Source of the DNA: an uncultured Mobiluncus sp.
GTDB taxonomy: Bacteria > Actinomycetota > Actinomycetes > Actinomycetales > Actinomycetaceae
DNA: 15,043 nucleotides
Assembly (NCBI RefSeq): GCF_943914685.1
Contig: NZ_CALUCZ010000027.1
Coordinates: 1 to 15,043 of the forward strand
Direction: 5' to 3'
Below are positions 5,633 to 14,368 of the stretch, piece by piece. The stretch's first letter is position 1. Every line of letters begins with the position of its first letter. Position numbers and translations under genes: made by a program. The notes beneath the pieces are model-generated. The model worked only from the letters and a program-made list of their open reading frames with translations. It made no database searches and was not told where the DNA came from.

Positions 5633-8483
5633 TAGGCTCCCCGTTCTCCTTGGCCGTGGCCTGTTGATACAGGCGGAACAGGTGCGCGACGATTTTCTGT
5701 TCTCGATCGGTGTCGTCAAGACCGGTTAGTTCCAGCCCGTATGCTGATTCTACGGCTCGATCCAAGCGCTCATGTGCCGCGATGAGTTCTGGATAGTGCG
5801 TGGCGAGGTCCGGATCGTAGAGGTCTGCCAGGGATGCTGCCGGAGTTTCCTGCGCACAAGGTTCCTCGGAGCCGGCTCCGAGGAACTGGTATAGTTGCCG
5901 CGCGTCCAAGACCGCTTGGGCACAAGTTTCTATGGTCTGTCTCTGTGCCTCGGTAGGTTCGGGCCAAACGAAAGTGTTGTAGACCACGCCACCGGAATAG
6001 CGGTAATCGCTCTTTAATCGCCCTCCCACCACACGCATCCAAGCGTTATGCGTGGCTGATTGTAGGATACCGAACATATATAGGGAAGCATCAGGAATCA
6101 GACGCACAAGATTGGAGCAAAGAGTATCTGGACCGATAAAGCCCATGGGAATGTATTTGCGGCGTTCGGAGGATACCTCGGGGATTAGTATCGAGTGACC
6201 TTTCGGCATGTTTTCCACATGAAAATGTGTGGGTATATCGGCGATTTTCCGTGTTGGTTCACTCTTGGAAGCGAGACGGTATTCTCGCACAGCCTTTACC
6301 CGGGCTAGAGAAAGGGGCATGTGTGTGAGCTGTGCGGGTGGCACTGATCCCAGGTAGAGTACGAAACGTCGATTTCCCTTAATGAACTCTTGAGAGCCCA
6401 TCCACGGATGAAAATACGGCTTTGCCTGGGGTTCTTGCTTGAGGAATTCCGCCATTTCGGCAGGCGTAAACAAATAATTGCCGTCATCAATTGGCTTATT
6501 ACCGATACCAATCGGAGGAACATCACCCAACGGTCTATTGCGTGAATACACGAAAACGTCCGGGGCATCAGCTAGGTAAGCATTGAGCTGTTTGGGAGTT
6601 TGCTCGATAGCGGGTGAATCTGGCGTTGCGTGATGGAATAAGCGCTTTGGACCTCCCTGCTTGGAAAACCCCACGATGACACAAAACACGTGGGCGAGCT
6701 CCTTGGCCTCGCTGCTCCAACGGAATGTGTCGTGCGCGAAGTCAATCCGAATCCCCAAGTCATACAGGGGTTTCCAGATATTAGCTACCTGTTCTCCTTG
6801 GCAAATGCTATTTGTAGCCACGAAGGCGCAACGAATTTTATGATCCTCCATGTACTTGCTGGCTTTCATAAACCAGGCAGCGACATAGTCGATGTTGCCC
6901 GCATTTTTTGCTCCGTTAAATACCGCCAGCACCTCAGATTTTTGCTGTTTAGACTGGTTACGTGCTCCTACAAACGGCGGGTTGCCGACGATGTAGCTGC
7001 ATTTTTCGGCAGGGATGACGCTGTTCCAGTCGGTGGTCAGCGCATTTTGGTTGAAGATGTGGGGCCGGTTGTTGTTGTCAATGGGCAGGCGCACGATGGA
7101 TTCTTCGCCCAGTGCTTCGGCCATGCGCTGGTTGGCTTGGTGATCCACCAACAGCATGGCGATGGAGGCAATGGTTGCGGGCCATTCTTCAATCTCGATT
7201 CCGGCAAAGTTAGACATACGGATGCTGGTTTGCGCGGCACCCTTTTTGCTACTTTCCAAGCCCACGGCGGTGAACGAAGATTGGAATCCGGTGGTGGTCG
7301 CATCGGCCAGGTCGAGTTCGCGGCGGCGCTTGATAATATCCAGCTCCAGGGCTCGCAGCTCGCGGTAGGCGACAATCAAGAAGTTTCCGCAACCACAAGC
7401 AGGGTCCATGACATGAATCTTGGCGATGTCGTTGCGTAGGCTGGTCAACTGACCCTTGTTGTCGTAGACCTTTTCGAAACGTTCGTGCAGTTCGTCCAGG
7501 AACAGGGGGCGCAGGGCTTTCAGGATGTTTTCCTCGGTCGTGTAATGTTCCCCCATGGCGCGGCGTTGGGCTGCGTCTTTGACAGTTTGAAACATGGAGC
7601 CAAACACAGCGGGGCTGATGATGGACCAGTTGTAATCGCACGCATCCAGGATATGTTTGCGGGTGTCGTCATTTAGCGGCGGGATTTCGATGGTTTCCTC
7701 GAATAGACCGCCGTTGATGTAGCGAAAGCCGTTGAACTCGGACTCCGCGTCGCCGTAACCAGCCAGATTCCAGTAGTAATTGTCGGTTTCTTTGGAATTC
7801 ACGACCCCAAACAGTTCCTGGATTTTCTCGTTCAGGTTGGTGGCGGTCGTGTATTTGATAAGCCAGTCCTGGAAGGCGTTCTTCTTCCACATACCGGTGT
7901 CATCGCCGAACCAAAGGAACAGCAACCGAGCCAGAAGGTGGCTGATTTCTTTGTCCGCCATGACTGTTTTCGCAAAATCGTCATAGAGGGTTTTCATCAA
8001 CCGTGCGGCTTCCTCGGATGCGGTCTCGGCTTCGTTGTCGAAAACCTCGCGCAGACGGGCAATGAGTTCAAGCAAGCTTGGATCCTCACCGATGACGATT
8101 GTCAGTGCCTCAAGACGCTTCAGCAGCCCGTGGAACTGGTTGGTGTTGCCCAGTTCGTAGCGGTAGGTCATCAGTTTCACGCTGACCGATGACAGGCTGG
8201 TGTGGCGTGGCCAGCGCCAATCCTGGGCCGTATCGTCAGCAAAAATAAGCAGGCGTTCAGCACTCTGTTTTGAGATTTTTTGGTTGATAAGCAGCTGTAG
8301 GGTGCGGCTGGGCAGCTCCTGGCATACCCACACGTCCAGCCCCCGGTAGGTAGCAGTTTTAGCGAGCCTCACCCCTTCTGACTCGAAAGTCTCGGGTCGT
8401 TTAGGACGTGACCATCCCAGTTCCTCGATAAACAGTGAGTCAAAGTCCCGGGCATCAACCAGTGCTTGCAGGTTGTCGCTCAC
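5586..8483 (-). CDS. MmeI-like adenine-N6 DNA methyltransferase
   Basis: This 965-residue class I SAM-dependent DNA methyltransferase has the arrangement of MmeI-type enzymes without their N-terminal nuclease. An N-terminal ~170-residue region of unclear fold comes first. A helical spacer (about 175-300, ARLLFLWFGDDTGMW) and MGEHYTTEENI (310-320) follow. SAM-binding motif I is at 360-368 (DPACGCGNF) and catalytic motif IV is NPPF at 501-504, typical of adenine-N6 enzymes. The target-recognition part is likely about 640-830 (YLFTPAEMAEFL; YFHPWMGSQEF). The C-terminal ~120 residues are helical. No PD-(D/E)xK motif is seen. The start is GTG 8483, overlapping the helicase stop as GTGA. It most likely modifies host DNA and gives sequence specificity to the helicase-nuclease encoded upstream. 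Confidence 0.88.
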   Translation of the reverse strand: MSDNLQALVDARDFDSLFIEELGWSRPKRPETFESEGVRLAKTATYRGLDVWVCQELPSRTLQLLINQKISKQSAERLLIFADDTAQDWRWPRHTSLSSVSVKLMTYRYELGNTNQFHGLLKRLEALTIVIGEDPSLLELIARLREVFDNEAETASEEAARLMKTLYDDFAKTVMADKEISHLLARLLFLWFGDDTGMWKKNAFQDWLIKYTTATNLNEKIQELFGVVNSKETDNYYWNLAGYGDAESEFNGFRYINGGLFEETIEIPPLNDDTRKHILDACDYNWSIISPAVFGSMFQTVKDAAQRRAMGEHYTTEENILKALRPLFLDELHERFEKVYDNKGQLTSLRNDIAKIHVMDPACGCGNFLIVAYRELRALELDIIKRRRELDLADATTTGFQSSFTAVGLESSKKGAAQTSIRMSNFAGIEIEEWPATIASIAMLLVDHQANQRMAEALGEESIVRLPIDNNNRPHIFNQNALTTDWNSVIPAEKCSYIVGNPPFVGARNQSKQQKSEVLAVFNGAKNAGNIDYVAAWFMKASKYMEDHKIRCAFVATNSICQGEQVANIWKPLYDLGIRIDFAHDTFRWSSEAKELAHVFCVIVGFSKQGGPKRLFHHATPDSPAIEQTPKQLNAYLADAPDVFVYSRNRPLGDVPPIGIGNKPIDDGNYLFTPAEMAEFLKQEPQAKPYFHPWMGSQEFIKGNRRFVLYLGSVPPAQLTHMPLSLARVKAVREYRLASKSEPTRKIADIPTHFHVENMPKGHSILIPEVSSERRKYIPMGFIGPDTLCSNLVRLIPDASLYMFGILQSATHNAWMRVVGGRLKSDYRYSGGVVYNTFVWPEPTEAQRQTIETCAQAVLDARQLYQFLGAGSEEPCAQETPAASLADLYDPDLATHYPELIAAHERLDRAVESAYGLELTGLDDTDREQKIVAHLFRLYQQATAKENGEPIESKNKACKSRQETT

Positions 8484-11400
8484 TTGCGTACCCCCATCTG
8501 AGAAACAATGTGAACCCGGTCGTCCTCGCGCGTGTCCAAAACCAGTTCACCACGCAGGTGCAGGGCGCGGATAATCGTGAGGATTTCCTCATCACCAACC
8601 CGGTGGCTTTTCGCTGAACGCAACCGAGTTACCGCCATTGTGGTGAGTGGTGCGTGATAGACCGATTCGATGGCGTCGTTCAACACTGTGTCCTTGGAAA
8701 GATCCAAAGTGTTCGAGAAACGTTGCCAAATCCATTTGCGTTCCCCCCGCAGACGGCCCTGCTGGTCGTTAGCGTTACGCAACATATCCGAGTGCATCAG
8801 CGCTTTCGTCAAGTCGTCGTGATGTTCCAGACGCTCCAACCCAGGCTCGGAGGGTTCAACCTTGAACACGCGCAAGGCTTCGTGCCCCGTCAGCACCCGA
8901 ATCGCCCCATTCGTGGCCTCAATCCAAGCGAAAGAATCCCGCCCGGATTCGGTTTGCACGTGAGCTGCCACCTTTTCAGTTTCCTCGTCCTTGGCGCGGC
9001 GGGTCGCATCAATCAAGTTCGGCAGGCTCGCAATCCGCTCTGCTAACTCGGGGTTGTCCTTGGTGGCTTGCATCCAGATTTCGTAAGCCACCGATGCCGC
9101 GTCCGTGTCTTCCTCACTGTCCAAGTCATCCATTTTCCCGTTGTAAAGGTCACGGATGACTGCTGTGTCTTCCTCGCTGAAAAACATTTCATCCGAACCA
9201 AACGTGAGCGCGTTTTGCTTCAAACGCCGCTTGACCCGCTCCCGCAAGTTCAACTGGGTTTCCACCGAGCCGTGGGAAATCGTATAGACCAGGATTTTGT
9301 CAGATTCTTGACCGATACGATCAACACGTCCCGCCCGTTGAATCAGGCGAATAATCGCCCACGGCAGGTCATAGTTCACCACGATATGGGCATCCTGCAG
9401 ATTCTGACCCTCCGACAAAACGTCAGTTGAAACGAGAACCCGCACCTCGGACCTATTGAACCCATCATCATAAGCATCATCCACACCACCTGGCGTGTCC
9501 TGTTCAAGCCGCTGCTGTGCCTCAATCAGTAATGCGTTGGACTTCGGTGAGAACCGTTCGGCGATGGCGGTGGGATTCTTGGTATCACCGGTAGCGATTT
9601 CCACGCCGTCCACCCCCATGTGTTTTAGTGAGCGACCAAGGTATTTAGCGGTGTCTTTGTACTCGGTAAAGATAAGCACCTTGTCGTTGGGATGAGTCTG
9701 GGTCGTAAGGCGCACCAGACCGCGCAGCTTGGAATCCTTTTCCATGCTCCATGTGCCGTAACGTGCCAGCATGGAACGAATCACCGCATTGTCGCGTTCC
9801 AGGTCCTCACGCAGCGGGTCATTCAGAAACTGGGCGGGCAACCATTGCAGGGCAGCGCTGTCCTTGTTACGAATCGCCCAGTACTTCTTCTCGGCATCAA
9901 AGGCTTCAGTTTCTTCATCCTCCAGTGCCGTGTCCAGGGCTTCCTCGCCGAAGTCCGTGTTCTCTTCCATTGTGGAGGGGTCAATCGCCCCTATTGGCAA
10001 GGGGAGGTTGTTGTCCAGGGCGTAAACATAGAGCTCGTTGCGTTCAAGGTGACGTTTGAGCGAGAGAATGAAAGAATGGCCGCACGAAGACAGGCGCTTA
10101 TAGAAACTTGTCCGCACGAACCCAGCCACCATGCCTCGACCGCGTTCCCAGTTATCTATGATGCGTTTTTCGTCATCATCTGCTTTCTCGCGCTCCTCGG
10201 GGGAAACGTAAGCATAAAGGTTGTAACGCGGCAGTTGCAGGCTGGCAATAGCGTCCAAGGTTTCGTCATCAATCATCAGCCGGGCCGGGTCGTTTTCGTC
10301 AAACTCAAGATCCACGGGTTTCGGGACACGCTTGGGGAAGTACGACTTCGAGCCATCCGGGAACTCCAGATAATCGCCCTTAGCATCGGTCTTTGCATAG
10401 TTGTTTTTTACGAAAGTGCGGGTCCGGCGAATCAGGTGCTCACCCATCAGGCGTTTCCAATCCTCCGGCTCGTCCGACTTACGGAAAGCAGCCAACGTGG
10501 AAAGCCCAAACTCGTTGCGGTCCGAAATCTTGTTCTGAGAAAGCGCCACCACCGGTTGAATCCCCAAGTCATCATTTTCATCGATAAACAATCCCAACTG
10601 ATTTGCCACGTCTTGAAAATCGATGTTGAAAGGGGTCGCTGTCAGCAACAATGCCTTGGATTCGTTACGGGTAATATAATCCCGAATGTCGCGGTATGTT
10701 GAGGTGTTTTGGTTACGCAGCGTGTGCGATTCATCAACGATGACAAAGTGATAACGTCGCAAATCCGCCAAGGTGTGGCTCATGGAATACGGCACGACCG
10801 TTCCATACAGGTCGTACGCCTTCAAATGCTCGGCCCACATTTTTTGTAGATTCTTCGGGCAAACCACCAAAGGCTGATAGCCATATTCCTCGTTCAGCGC
10901 ACAAGCCACCGCAATCGCAGTAAGTGTCTTACCCAACCCCACCACGTCACCCAACAGGGTGCCACCCTGAGTCATCACCCGACGCGTCAGGGTTTTCACC
11001 GCTGTGGCCTGGTAATCCAACAACTGGCTCTCAAGTTTACGGGTAATCGCATACTGGTTGCCTTCCCGTACGTCCTTGGAAAGGTCGTGACAGACCTTCA
11101 AGTACACGTCATATGGCGAGCGCGGTTCGGGCGCAGCCCAAGATTCGTCCAGCACCTCCAGCAATTCGTCCTTGACCGGCAGCGACCACTTGTCCATCCA
11201 CCGGTCTTCGAACCATTTGGCAAGTTTCGCCGCGCCGTCGCTATCCGTAACGTCCGTGTTCAACTCCAAGTTCGACATCAAACCCGGATACGTTAGGTTC
11301 GACGAACCCACAAAACCCGCAATCGGATTCGCCACATCATCACGATGAAAGATATACGTCTTACCATGTAGAGGTTTGCGGCAAAATACCTTGATTTCCA

Positions 11401-11806
11401 CCGCGCCCTGCTGAACCTGGCTGTAAAGCTGTTTCAAAGTGGCGCGGTCCTGGGAGGTTGGTAGGCCCTTTTCCAACTGGGTCCGCAAGATACGGACAAG
11501 GACTTCGCGACGCTTCTGCGCCACTTCACGATCCGCTTCAAGTTTTGGCATCCCATCGGCTTCGCTTTGCAGGACATCAAGAATCTCGTCATGCTCGGAA
11601 CGCTGCACCATCCCAATCAAGATACGAGCCACCGGGAAAGTTTGGTTTTTCTGAATTTTGTCCTGCACCAGGTTCGCAAACACCCGCCAGCCACGCAGAT
11701 TGAAATAACCCGTCGCCACATCCATCCGCTCGAAGTTTTCGAGATAACGCTGCGCCCGCAGCCCAATCTTGGTTTTCTCAGAAAGATTATCCAGAATCTC
11801 GGTCAT
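8480..11806 (-). CDS. PLD-nuclease / SNF2 helicase fusion
   Basis: This 1108-residue protein has two parts. Residues ~1-215 form a phospholipase-D-type nuclease domain with one HxK motif (HGKTYIF, His147 and Lys149) followed by GSSNLT (167-172). A single such motif implies dimerisation to cut DNA. Residues ~260-870 form a superfamily-2 SNF2-like helicase: Walker A GDVVGLGKT (286-294), motif II DESH (358-361), motif III TAT (389-391), motif V STDVLSEGQNLQ (793-804) and motif VI QRAGRVDRIGQ (823-833). All ATPase motifs look intact. An insertion of about 150 acidic residues lies between the lobes. The C-terminal ~200 residues are unassigned. The start is supported by AAGGAG 7 bases upstream. It is the first gene of the defence operon. 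Probable role: ATP-driven DNA translocation and cleavage with the methyltransferase downstream. Confidence 0.88.
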   Translation of the reverse strand: MTEILDNLSEKTKIGLRAQRYLENFERMDVATGYFNLRGWRVFANLVQDKIQKNQTFPVARILIGMVQRSEHDEILDVLQSEADGMPKLEADREVAQKRREVLVRILRTQLEKGLPTSQDRATLKQLYSQVQQGAVEIKVFCRKPLHGKTYIFHRDDVANPIAGFVGSSNLTYPGLMSNLELNTDVTDSDGAAKLAKWFEDRWMDKWSLPVKDELLEVLDESWAAPEPRSPYDVYLKVCHDLSKDVREGNQYAITRKLESQLLDYQATAVKTLTRRVMTQGGTLLGDVVGLGKTLTAIAVACALNEEYGYQPLVVCPKNLQKMWAEHLKAYDLYGTVVPYSMSHTLADLRRYHFVIVDESHTLRNQNTSTYRDIRDYITRNESKALLLTATPFNIDFQDVANQLGLFIDENDDLGIQPVVALSQNKISDRNEFGLSTLAAFRKSDEPEDWKRLMGEHLIRRTRTFVKNNYAKTDAKGDYLEFPDGSKSYFPKRVPKPVDLEFDENDPARLMIDDETLDAIASLQLPRYNLYAYVSPEEREKADDDEKRIIDNWERGRGMVAGFVRTSFYKRLSSCGHSFILSLKRHLERNELYVYALDNNLPLPIGAIDPSTMEENTDFGEEALDTALEDEETEAFDAEKKYWAIRNKDSAALQWLPAQFLNDPLREDLERDNAVIRSMLARYGTWSMEKDSKLRGLVRLTTQTHPNDKVLIFTEYKDTAKYLGRSLKHMGVDGVEIATGDTKNPTAIAERFSPKSNALLIEAQQRLEQDTPGGVDDAYDDGFNRSEVRVLVSTDVLSEGQNLQDAHIVVNYDLPWAIIRLIQRAGRVDRIGQESDKILVYTISHGSVETQLNLRERVKRRLKQNALTFGSDEMFFSEEDTAVIRDLYNGKMDDLDSEEDTDAASVAYEIWMQATKDNPELAERIASLPNLIDATRRAKDEETEKVAAHVQTESGRDSFAWIEATNGAIRVLTGHEALRVFKVEPSEPGLERLEHHDDLTKALMHSDMLRNANDQQGRLRGERKWIWQRFSNTLDLSKDTVLNDAIESVYHAPLTTMAVTRLRSAKSHRVGDEEILTIIRALHLRGELVLDTREDDRVHIVSQMGVRK

Positions 11807-11818
11807 CGATGAACTCCT

Positions 11819-11840
11819 TGCAGTTGCGGGTGTAACTGCA
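11819..11840 (-). promoter_or_regulatory. 7-bp inverted repeat at helicase promoter and RBS
   Basis: A perfect inverted repeat with arms TGCAGTT and AACTGCA around an 8-base spacer. On the minus strand it overlaps the end of the candidate -10 box, the expected transcription start and the first two bases of the AAGGAG ribosome-binding site of the helicase gene. It could be an operator for a dimeric repressor or an RNA hairpin limiting translation. Confidence 0.5.
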
Positions 11841-11871
11841 TTTTATCTTTACCCAGCCGGTTCGAAATCGG
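11840..11871 (-). promoter_or_regulatory. Candidate promoter of the helicase operon
   Basis: On the minus strand a -10-like TAAAAT occupies 11845-11840, preceded by an A-rich stretch. The -35 position (TTTCGA at 16 bp spacing) fits poorly. A second, imperfect inverted repeat centred on 11864 (11857-11871, CCG...CGG around TTCGAAA) covers that position, so an activator or repressor may act here. The assignment is tentative. Confidence 0.3.
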
Positions 11872-11970
11872 ATTTACTTGGATTCTCCGTCGAGTCCTTC
11901 TGCCATTAGTAAACTGATAGTAGTGCTCCCGTGTACTGTGTGGAGAACCAACGGAAGGAACTAGAACAAG

Positions 11971-13644
11971 ATGAGTACTGACGCATCAGTAAAGACTCTG
12001 GTGGACAAAATAGCTGATGGGGAACTGATTCTTCCGGAAATGCAGCGGGACTACGTGTGGAAATCCACTAACGTTCGCGATTTGTTTGACTCCCTTTACC
12101 GTGACTATCCTTCGGGCGTAATTTTGGTATGGGAAACCGATGAACTGGTTGAAACCCGTGATTTCGCAGTCGAAACAAGCAATCAGCGTTCCAGTAAATG
12201 GCTGTTGCTTGACGGGCAACAAAGATTGACGTCGTTGGCAGCTATTCTTTCTGGTGACGGTGTGACTGTGAAAGACCGGAAGCGGGACGTTAGGCTACTT
12301 TTTAATCTGGAGCATCCCGATGAGCTTCAGTTCGATTTCGAAGATGAGGTTGACGAGACGGAAGAAGATGAAGAGACTCAGGAGCTTCTTCAAGAACGCC
12401 TAAATCGCAATACTTTTATGGTTTACAGCAAGAAAATGGCCCAGCTTCCACAATGGGTAGATGTCTCGAACATCTTCCAAAAAAATGACCGTGAAATTCT
12501 TATGGAGGCAGGCGTCACCGGCTTTGACGATCCCCGTTATGAAAAGTACACAGACAGATTGGAAAAGGTTCGCGCCATCGCTAAGTACCCATATCATCTT
12601 GAAGTTCTCGACCGGCACAAGACATACGACGAAGTCACTGAAATTTTCGTGCGTGTGAATTCCCTGGGGGTGAAACTTCGCAGTTCCGACTTGGCACTTG
12701 CCCAAATCACCGCAAAATGGCGTGGTGCCTTGGACATATTTACTGAGTATCAAAAGAGTGCCCGTGATTCATTAGATTTCGATGTTGACATGGGCATTAT
12801 CCTGCGTGCCTTGGTTGCTCTGGTTACCAACCAATCTAGGTTTCAGCGTGTTGGTTCTCTCAGCTTAGATATGCTGAAAAAAGGGTGGGATCACACCACG
12901 AGAGCTTTCGATTTTGCTCTTAACTACGTCAAATCGAATCTTGGTATCGACACAACGCTTCTGCTTTCCTCTCCTTTTTTGCTGGTGGCAACTGCTTACT
13001 GGGGAGACAACCGGAATTTTCAAATCAGCGAGGAAGACTCAACCAACTTCAAACGGTGGTTCCTAATTGCCAACGCGAAGGGGCGTTATTCTGGTTCTTC
13101 GGAAACAAAACTGGACCAAGACATCTCGATTATCCGTAACGGGGGCGGAGGGATAGAGCTATTGAACAAGTTACTCACTGAGGTTGGCCGATTCGACTTT
13201 ACGGCAAATGAACTTCGCGGTAGGAACACCAACTCAGGTGCTTTCAAAACTCTCTTCATGGCACTTCGCGCTGACGGTGTGAAGGACTGGGAATCCAACC
13301 TCGAAATTAGTACTAAGCACAAAGGTGAAGCGGACAGAATCGAGAATCATCACATTTTCCCCAAGAAATACCTGGAACGCGTACGTCCAGACCTCACGAC
13401 CAGCAACAACAAGCAAATCAACCAAATCGCGAACATGGCATTCATTGGTGGGCTTACGAACAGGCATATCAGTGACAAGGCTCCAAGCGACTACAGACAG
13501 AATTACGACTCTCGTCTTCTTGCAGCGCAGCTGATTGATTTTTACGACGGTCGGGATAAACCCGAAAACTTTGAGCAATTTATTGACCACCGTTTGAACC
13601 TTATGGCCGCGAAGCTCAATGAATTCCTCGGTGTAGGAGAATAA
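11971..13644 (+). CDS. DUF262/HNH nuclease-like protein (GmrSD/SspE-like)
   Basis: This 557-residue protein is of the COG1479 type. The N-terminal DUF262 domain shows ILPEMQRDYVW (20-30) and the NTP-binding DGQQRLTSL motif (81-89), a ParB/sulfiredoxin-like fold that hydrolyses nucleotides. EIFVRVNSLG (224-233) is the second family signature. The C-terminal domain has an HNH/His-Me-type motif, RIENHHIFPKKYL (456-468), expected to nick DNA. Relatives include GmrSD and SspE, type IV-like enzymes that attack modified or phage DNA. The target here is unknown. An acidic insertion (about 121-140) is unusual. GGAAGGA precedes the start by about 11 bases. The gene is divergent from the helicase operon, with 164 bases between them, and couples to a small membrane protein downstream. 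Confidence 0.85.
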   Translation: MSTDASVKTLVDKIADGELILPEMQRDYVWKSTNVRDLFDSLYRDYPSGVILVWETDELVETRDFAVETSNQRSSKWLLLDGQQRLTSLAAILSGDGVTVKDRKRDVRLLFNLEHPDELQFDFEDEVDETEEDEETQELLQERLNRNTFMVYSKKMAQLPQWVDVSNIFQKNDREILMEAGVTGFDDPRYEKYTDRLEKVRAIAKYPYHLEVLDRHKTYDEVTEIFVRVNSLGVKLRSSDLALAQITAKWRGALDIFTEYQKSARDSLDFDVDMGIILRALVALVTNQSRFQRVGSLSLDMLKKGWDHTTRAFDFALNYVKSNLGIDTTLLLSSPFLLVATAYWGDNRNFQISEEDSTNFKRWFLIANAKGRYSGSSETKLDQDISIIRNGGGGIELLNKLLTEVGRFDFTANELRGRNTNSGAFKTLFMALRADGVKDWESNLEISTKHKGEADRIENHHIFPKKYLERVRPDLTTSNNKQINQIANMAFIGGLTNRHISDKAPSDYRQNYDSRLLAAQLIDFYDGRDKPENFEQFIDHRLNLMAAKLNEFLGVGE

Positions 13645-13646
13645 AT

Positions 13647-14069
13647 GTGCTGATTATCCAGGTATTAGGAACGATATTTGCTGGATTGGCCTGCATATTG
13701 AGTTTATGCTCACTTATGGCTTCGCGAAAGTCGAATAAAATTGCCCAAAACTCTTTGAGTTTGCAGAACCGACAGGTTCCGAACGATTTCAGTTCCTTTG
13801 AAAGAACGGGGAAAAATTGTGGTCAGGTAACAAATTTAACGGGCTTCGATATCGTTGTCGAGCGCTACGAGGTTCTTCCTGATGAGAACAAAGGATTAGT
13901 GAAGTTCACGACAGGGCAACCGATAACGGTAAGGAAAGGGACCGCTTTGCCATTCATCGTAGCGGAGGTCGGCAACGGTACCGGCGTGACAGATCTCATA
14001 TTGTTTTGGAGAAAAGAAGGCGAACGATTAGGTGGAGAGCTTCATAGGTCACAAATACTGATTCCATGA
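13647..14069 (+). CDS. Small membrane-anchored protein of the DUF262 operon
   Basis: This 140-residue protein is of no family I recognise. Residues ~3-25 form one hydrophobic helix (IIQVLGTIFAGLACILSLCS) without a clear signal cleavage site, followed by a basic stretch (ASRKSNK), so the rest probably lies in the cytoplasm. Residues ~45-140 look beta-rich (FDIVVERYEVL, VRKGTALPFIVAEV, DLILFWRKEG). The start is GTG 13647 with AGGAG 7 bases upstream; an ATG at 13645 runs into a stop at once. It begins 2 bases after the DUF262 gene stop, so it is surely co-translated. A membrane partner next to a DNA-attacking enzyme could be a regulator, an anchor or an effector. Confidence 0.7.
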   Translation: MLIIQVLGTIFAGLACILSLCSLMASRKSNKIAQNSLSLQNRQVPNDFSSFERTGKNCGQVTNLTGFDIVVERYEVLPDENKGLVKFTTGQPITVRKGTALPFIVAEVGNGTGVTDLILFWRKEGERLGGELHRSQILIP

Positions 14070-14173
14070 ATTCATCAATCCACGGTGTGCACTTGGCCGT
14101 GGGACTTATCCAGATGTTCGCATCACACAAAAATGAGCGGTTGTTAATGGGCGTGGGAGAGGCCGGCGTATAG
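14066..14173 (+). CDS. Possible 35-aa ORF coupled by ATGA
   Basis: An ORF of 35 codons starts on the stop of the preceding gene (ATGA) and reads MNSSIHGVHLAVGLIQMFAS and onwards, ending GVGEAGV. Its start on the overlap is the main argument for translation. No independent ribosome-binding site or family is seen. It may be a tiny third gene of the operon or the remnant of a longer one. Confidence 0.3.
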   Translation: MNSSIHGVHLAVGLIQMFASHKNERLLMGVGEAGV

Positions 14174-14368
14174 GTACCTCCTCACGAGATATTTTAATTT
14201 CTAAAATTGAATTGAAGGCTATGAGAGAACGCAAACCTTCAAAGGCTACGCGGTGAAGTAGTTCCGACTTTTTCGCTGTGTTGTAGAGGAAAGACCCGAG
14301 CACAGTTTGAGCCGAGGTGGCGAAAGGTGCGGCATTCAAAGGGGAATACTATGGATTTTATTCGAGCT
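14174..14368. other. Non-coding or degenerate stretch
   Basis: No supported gene. It contains an AT-rich 6-bp inverted repeat (ATTTTA-ATTTC-TAAAAT, near 14192-14208) without a T-run. At 14351-14404 there is a 17-codon ORF preceded by GGGGA, which may be the truncated start of a lost gene. The minus-strand ORF at 14106-14339 has no family features. Confidence 0.35.

Noticed and set aside
6690..7439. 249-codon ORF on the plus strand
   Set aside because: It is antisense to the methyltransferase motif I and IV region, and no independent signals or family were seen.
9692..10702. 336-codon ORF on the plus strand
   Set aside because: It lies wholly antisense to the helicase gene, whose motifs are intact. 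Its translation shows no family features and is a mirror of the helicase codons.
14106..14339. 77-codon minus-strand ORF beside the IS remnant
   Set aside because: No domain, no ribosome-binding site, and it overlaps the ATGA-coupled ORF on the other strand.
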